Made by a program: the position numbers and the translations under genes. A DNA stretch of 7,199 nucleotides, from positions 1 through 7,199 of the forward strand of contig JAJQFX010000300.1 of NCBI GenBank assembly GCA_021200895.1, read 5' to 3'. The notes under the pieces are model-generated. The model was not told the origin of the DNA. It was given only the letters and a program-made list of their open reading frames with translations, and made no database searches. The stretch comes from Clostridiales bacterium (GTDB lineage: Bacteria > Bacillota > Clostridia > Oscillospirales > Oscillospiraceae). Below, one piece after another: positions 5,966 to 7,199 of the stretch (within the stretch, counting starts at the first letter, position 1; each line of letters begins with the position of its first letter).

Positions 5966-5995
5966 ATCATACAACACTTTTTCCAGTCGATTCAA
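5966..5995 (-). promoter_or_regulatory. Likely promoter of the GPH transporter gene
   Basis: On the minus strand TTGAAT (5995-5990) and TATGAT (5971-5966) are 18 bases apart, with the start near 5959. This is the best sigma-A match in the AT-rich divergent region. Confidence 0.55.
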
Positions 5996-6012
5996 CTGCA
6001 ACTCCCTCCGTT

Positions 6013-6040
6013 TTTTACCAAACTGCCGAATTTGGTAAAA
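6013..6040. promoter_or_regulatory. 10-bp dyad, probable regulator-binding site
   Basis: TTTTACCAAA (6013-6022) and TTTGGTAAAA (6031-6040) form a perfect inverted repeat around an 8-base spacer. It is AT-rich and flanked by T6 (6011-6016, 6041-6046), so a weak terminator for the plus strand is possible. Its centre, about 67 bases upstream of the predicted GPH start, fits an activator or operator site better. The regulator is unknown. Confidence 0.5.
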
Positions 6041-6111
6041 TTTTTTGTTCCTGAAATGAATAAAATGCTCCGTCAAAACGTACCTCCGGCGGCAAAATTT
6101 TGCAGCGCAGT

Positions 6112-6141
6112 GAATACTTTCCTCTTTGGCCGTCCATACTG
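6112..6141 (+). promoter_or_regulatory. Sigma-G-like forespore promoter for the SpoIIQ-like gene
   Basis: GAATA (6112-6116) fits the sigma-G -35 pattern GHATR, and CATACTG (6135-6141) fits six of seven bases of the -10 pattern CATNHTA, with exactly 18 bases between. Consensus patterns are recalled for B. subtilis. No good sigma-A promoter is visible in front of the gene. Confidence 0.4.
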
Positions 6142-6147
6142 CACACA

Positions 6148-6187
6148 GGGACAGTTCCTGTCCCGCCGCCGGGCCGACCCCGGCGGC
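6148..6187 (+). promoter_or_regulatory. Two abutting hairpins in the SpoIIQ-like gene leader
   Basis: GGGACAG/CTGTCCC (6148-6154 with 6158-6164, loop TTC) is followed with no gap by GCCGCCGGG/CCCGGCGGC (6165-6173 with 6179-6187, 5-base loop). Both stems are perfect. The first starts about where transcription from the sigma-G-like promoter would begin, so it could cap and stabilise the mRNA. The ribosome binding site GGAGG (6197-6201) is left free. Confidence 0.5.
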
Positions 6188-6209
6188 ACTCTCAACGGAG
6201 GTCATCAGG

Positions 6210-7073
6210 ATGAACAAAAAGACAGTTTGGCAGAGGATAGGCGCATTTTTCAGCGGCAAGGGCTTCTACATGGTGCTGGTGCTGTGCATAGGCGCCATAG
6301 GAGCGTCCGGCTGGTATCTCTGGAAGACCATGCGGCTGGCTACGGACAGCATGGCAGAGGCCGCCTCCGGCGCCGCCACGGTGACGGTGGCCCAGGAGGA
6401 AGAGGACGCGCCGCCGGAAGCGGAGGAGCTGGCCCCGGAGGACAGCGCCGCCCAGGAGGAGGCCCAGCCCTCCAGCGCCGGAGCGGAGGAGGAGCAGGCC
6501 ATCGCCACCCCCGTCTCTGACAGCGCCGCCGCCCAGGAGGAGGCGGAGGAGGACGCCGACGCCACGGCGACGGAGACCGCCGCCGCGGAGGAGACGGTTG
6601 CGGAAGACAGTTCTTCCAAAAATGAAGTTGTGGAAACCGCTGTGGAAACGGTGGATAACCTGCACCAAACAATGCAATATCCTGTTCCAGGCAGCGTAGT
6701 TGCCGCCTTCTCCTCGGACACCTTGACCTACAACGAGGCGCTGGAGGACTGGCGCACCCACAACGGCGTGGATCTCTCCGCCGAAGTGGGGGATGACGTG
6801 GTGGCGGCCTGGAGCGGCCAGGTGGTCAGCGTCCGGGAGGACGCGGTGCTGGGCGTTACCGTGACCATTGACTGCGGCGACGGCTACACCACGGTGTACG
6901 GCAACCTGGCTGAGCCCGCCGCCGTCTCCGCCGGGAACCAGGTGTCCGCCGGGGACGTACTCGGCGCGGTGGGGGAGACCGCCGGGGGCGAGACCCACGG
7001 CGGGGACGGCTTCCTGCACTTCGCGGTGCTGCTGGACGGGGACTATGTGGACCCCATGGAGTTTCTGAGCTGA
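6210..7073 (+). CDS. SpoIIQ-like membrane-anchored LytM/M23 protein, catalytic histidines missing
   Basis: The 287-residue protein has a short cytoplasmic N-terminus, one membrane helix (about 18-38), a long Glu/Ala-rich acidic linker (about 58-140) and a LytM/M23 domain (about 155-285). Architecture and N-terminus resemble SpoIIQ, which on the forespore side docks with SpoIIIAH to bridge the two membranes during engulfment. In the LytM domain HNGVD keeps the zinc ligands His184 and Asp188, and His270 is the second His of the HxH motif. The first HxH residue is Phe268, and the usual YxHL histidine is Asn232 (YGNL). By comparison with LytM, zinc binding is possible but hydrolysis is doubtful. 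The start at 6210 has GGAGG 8 bases upstream; the frame back to 6126 spans the leader hairpins. It could instead be another M23 scaffold protein. Its partner gene is not in the window. Confidence 0.8.
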   Translation: MNKKTVWQRIGAFFSGKGFYMVLVLCIGAIGASGWYLWKTMRLATDSMAEAASGAATVTVAQEEEDAPPEAEELAPEDSAAQEEAQPSSAGAEEEQAIATPVSDSAAAQEEAEEDADATATETAAAEETVAEDSSSKNEVVETAVETVDNLHQTMQYPVPGSVVAAFSSDTLTYNEALEDWRTHNGVDLSAEVGDDVVAAWSGQVVSVREDAVLGVTVTIDCGDGYTTVYGNLAEPAAVSAGNQVSAGDVLGAVGETAGGETHGGDGFLHFAVLLDGDYVDPMEFLS

Positions 7074-7074
7074 C

Positions 7075-7128
7075 CAGGCCCCAGGGAACCGCCGTTGGCG
7101 GTTCCCTGGGGCCTGCCGCAGTTTGTTT
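7075..7128 (+). terminator. Terminator of the SpoIIQ-like gene
   Basis: A perfect 19-bp stem (7075-7093 with 7097-7115) and 3-base loop start one base after the stop codon. The T-rich part comes late (GTTTGTTT at 7121-7128). The symmetry would let it work in both directions. Confidence 0.8.
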
Positions 7129-7130
7129 CC

Positions 7131-7199
7131 GGGACAGGGCAATATCATCAACTTAAAAAGCAATCTATCCTAGGTTGAAGGGAATAACACAGCCGTACA
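7131..7199 (+). repeat. Dispersed element, copy 3 (left end, cut by window edge)
   Basis: From GGCAATATCATCAACTT (7138-7154) to the last base this matches the left end of the complete element (3795-3857). The outer flank GGGACAG (7131-7137) is a looser match to CCTGAAAG. It begins three bases after the terminator, the same kind of position, just outside a gene end, as the complete copy. Confidence 0.75.

Noticed and set aside
6091..6100. GGCAAAATTT resembles a sigma-F -10 (GGNNANAHTR).
   Set aside because: No matching -35 is found at the proper distance; the sigma-G-like pair at 6112-6141 fits better.
6192..7163. Minus-strand frame of 323 codons opposite the SpoIIQ-like gene.
   Set aside because: Its composition mirrors the Glu/Ala-rich linker on the other strand, and its start lies in the repeat; a shadow.
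1..7199. CRISPR arrays, tRNA or rRNA genes, phage or conjugation genes.
   Set aside because: No regularly spaced direct repeats, cloverleaf-like sequences or recognisable mobile-element proteins were seen.

Overview
The window looks like chromosomal DNA from a high-GC, spore-forming Clostridia, most likely a gut member of the Oscillospiraceae/Flavonifractor type. The support is a Gram-positive type LexA with a CGAAC-N4-GTTTG SOS box, strong AGGAGG-type ribosome binding sites, a SpoIIQ-like LytM protein and a GC-rich codon usage. The genus is inferred from overall style, not proven.

Layout. Bases 1-225 are the right-hand part of a dispersed, hairpin-rich repeat that starts outside the window. 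A textbook sigma-A promoter (273-301) then drives hemW (339-1580, radical-SAM heme chaperone). Next comes lexA (1741-2349), with its own SOS box overlapping the -35 of its promoter. One base after the lexA stop is an 18-codon ORF with a good ribosome binding site, followed by a hairpin whose right arm runs into the ribosome binding site of an MFS efflux-type transporter (2460-3629). I read this as a possible leader-peptide/translational-attenuation switch and a possible SOS-linked lexA-MFS operon. A 17-bp-stem terminator closes the unit.

Bases 3630-4344 hold no gene. They carry the only complete copy of the dispersed element (about 3778-4224), bounded by imperfect inverted repeats of about 34 bp and packed with hairpins. 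Its left end is matched by the last 70 bases of the window and its right end by the first 225 bases, so the element occurs three times in 7.2 kb. In one stem, differences between two copies are compensatory, so the fold seems to be under selection or is copied as a structure.

On the minus strand, 5760-4345 encodes a GPH/MelB-type sugar:cation symporter with its own terminator, a likely promoter, a candidate cre site and an upstream 10-bp dyad. Divergent from it, 6210-7073 encodes a single-pass membrane LytM/M23 protein resembling SpoIIQ. It keeps the zinc ligands but lacks the two catalytic histidines, and is preceded by a sigma-G-like promoter and two abutting hairpins. A 19-bp-stem terminator separates it from the third repeat copy.

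The four main genes (heme delivery, SOS control plus an exporter, sugar uptake, sporulation) do not form one pathway. The parts that most deserve follow-up are the repeat element, the leader-ORF/hairpin ahead of the exporter, and the degenerate LytM protein. No transposase, RNA gene of a known class, CRISPR array or phage gene was seen.
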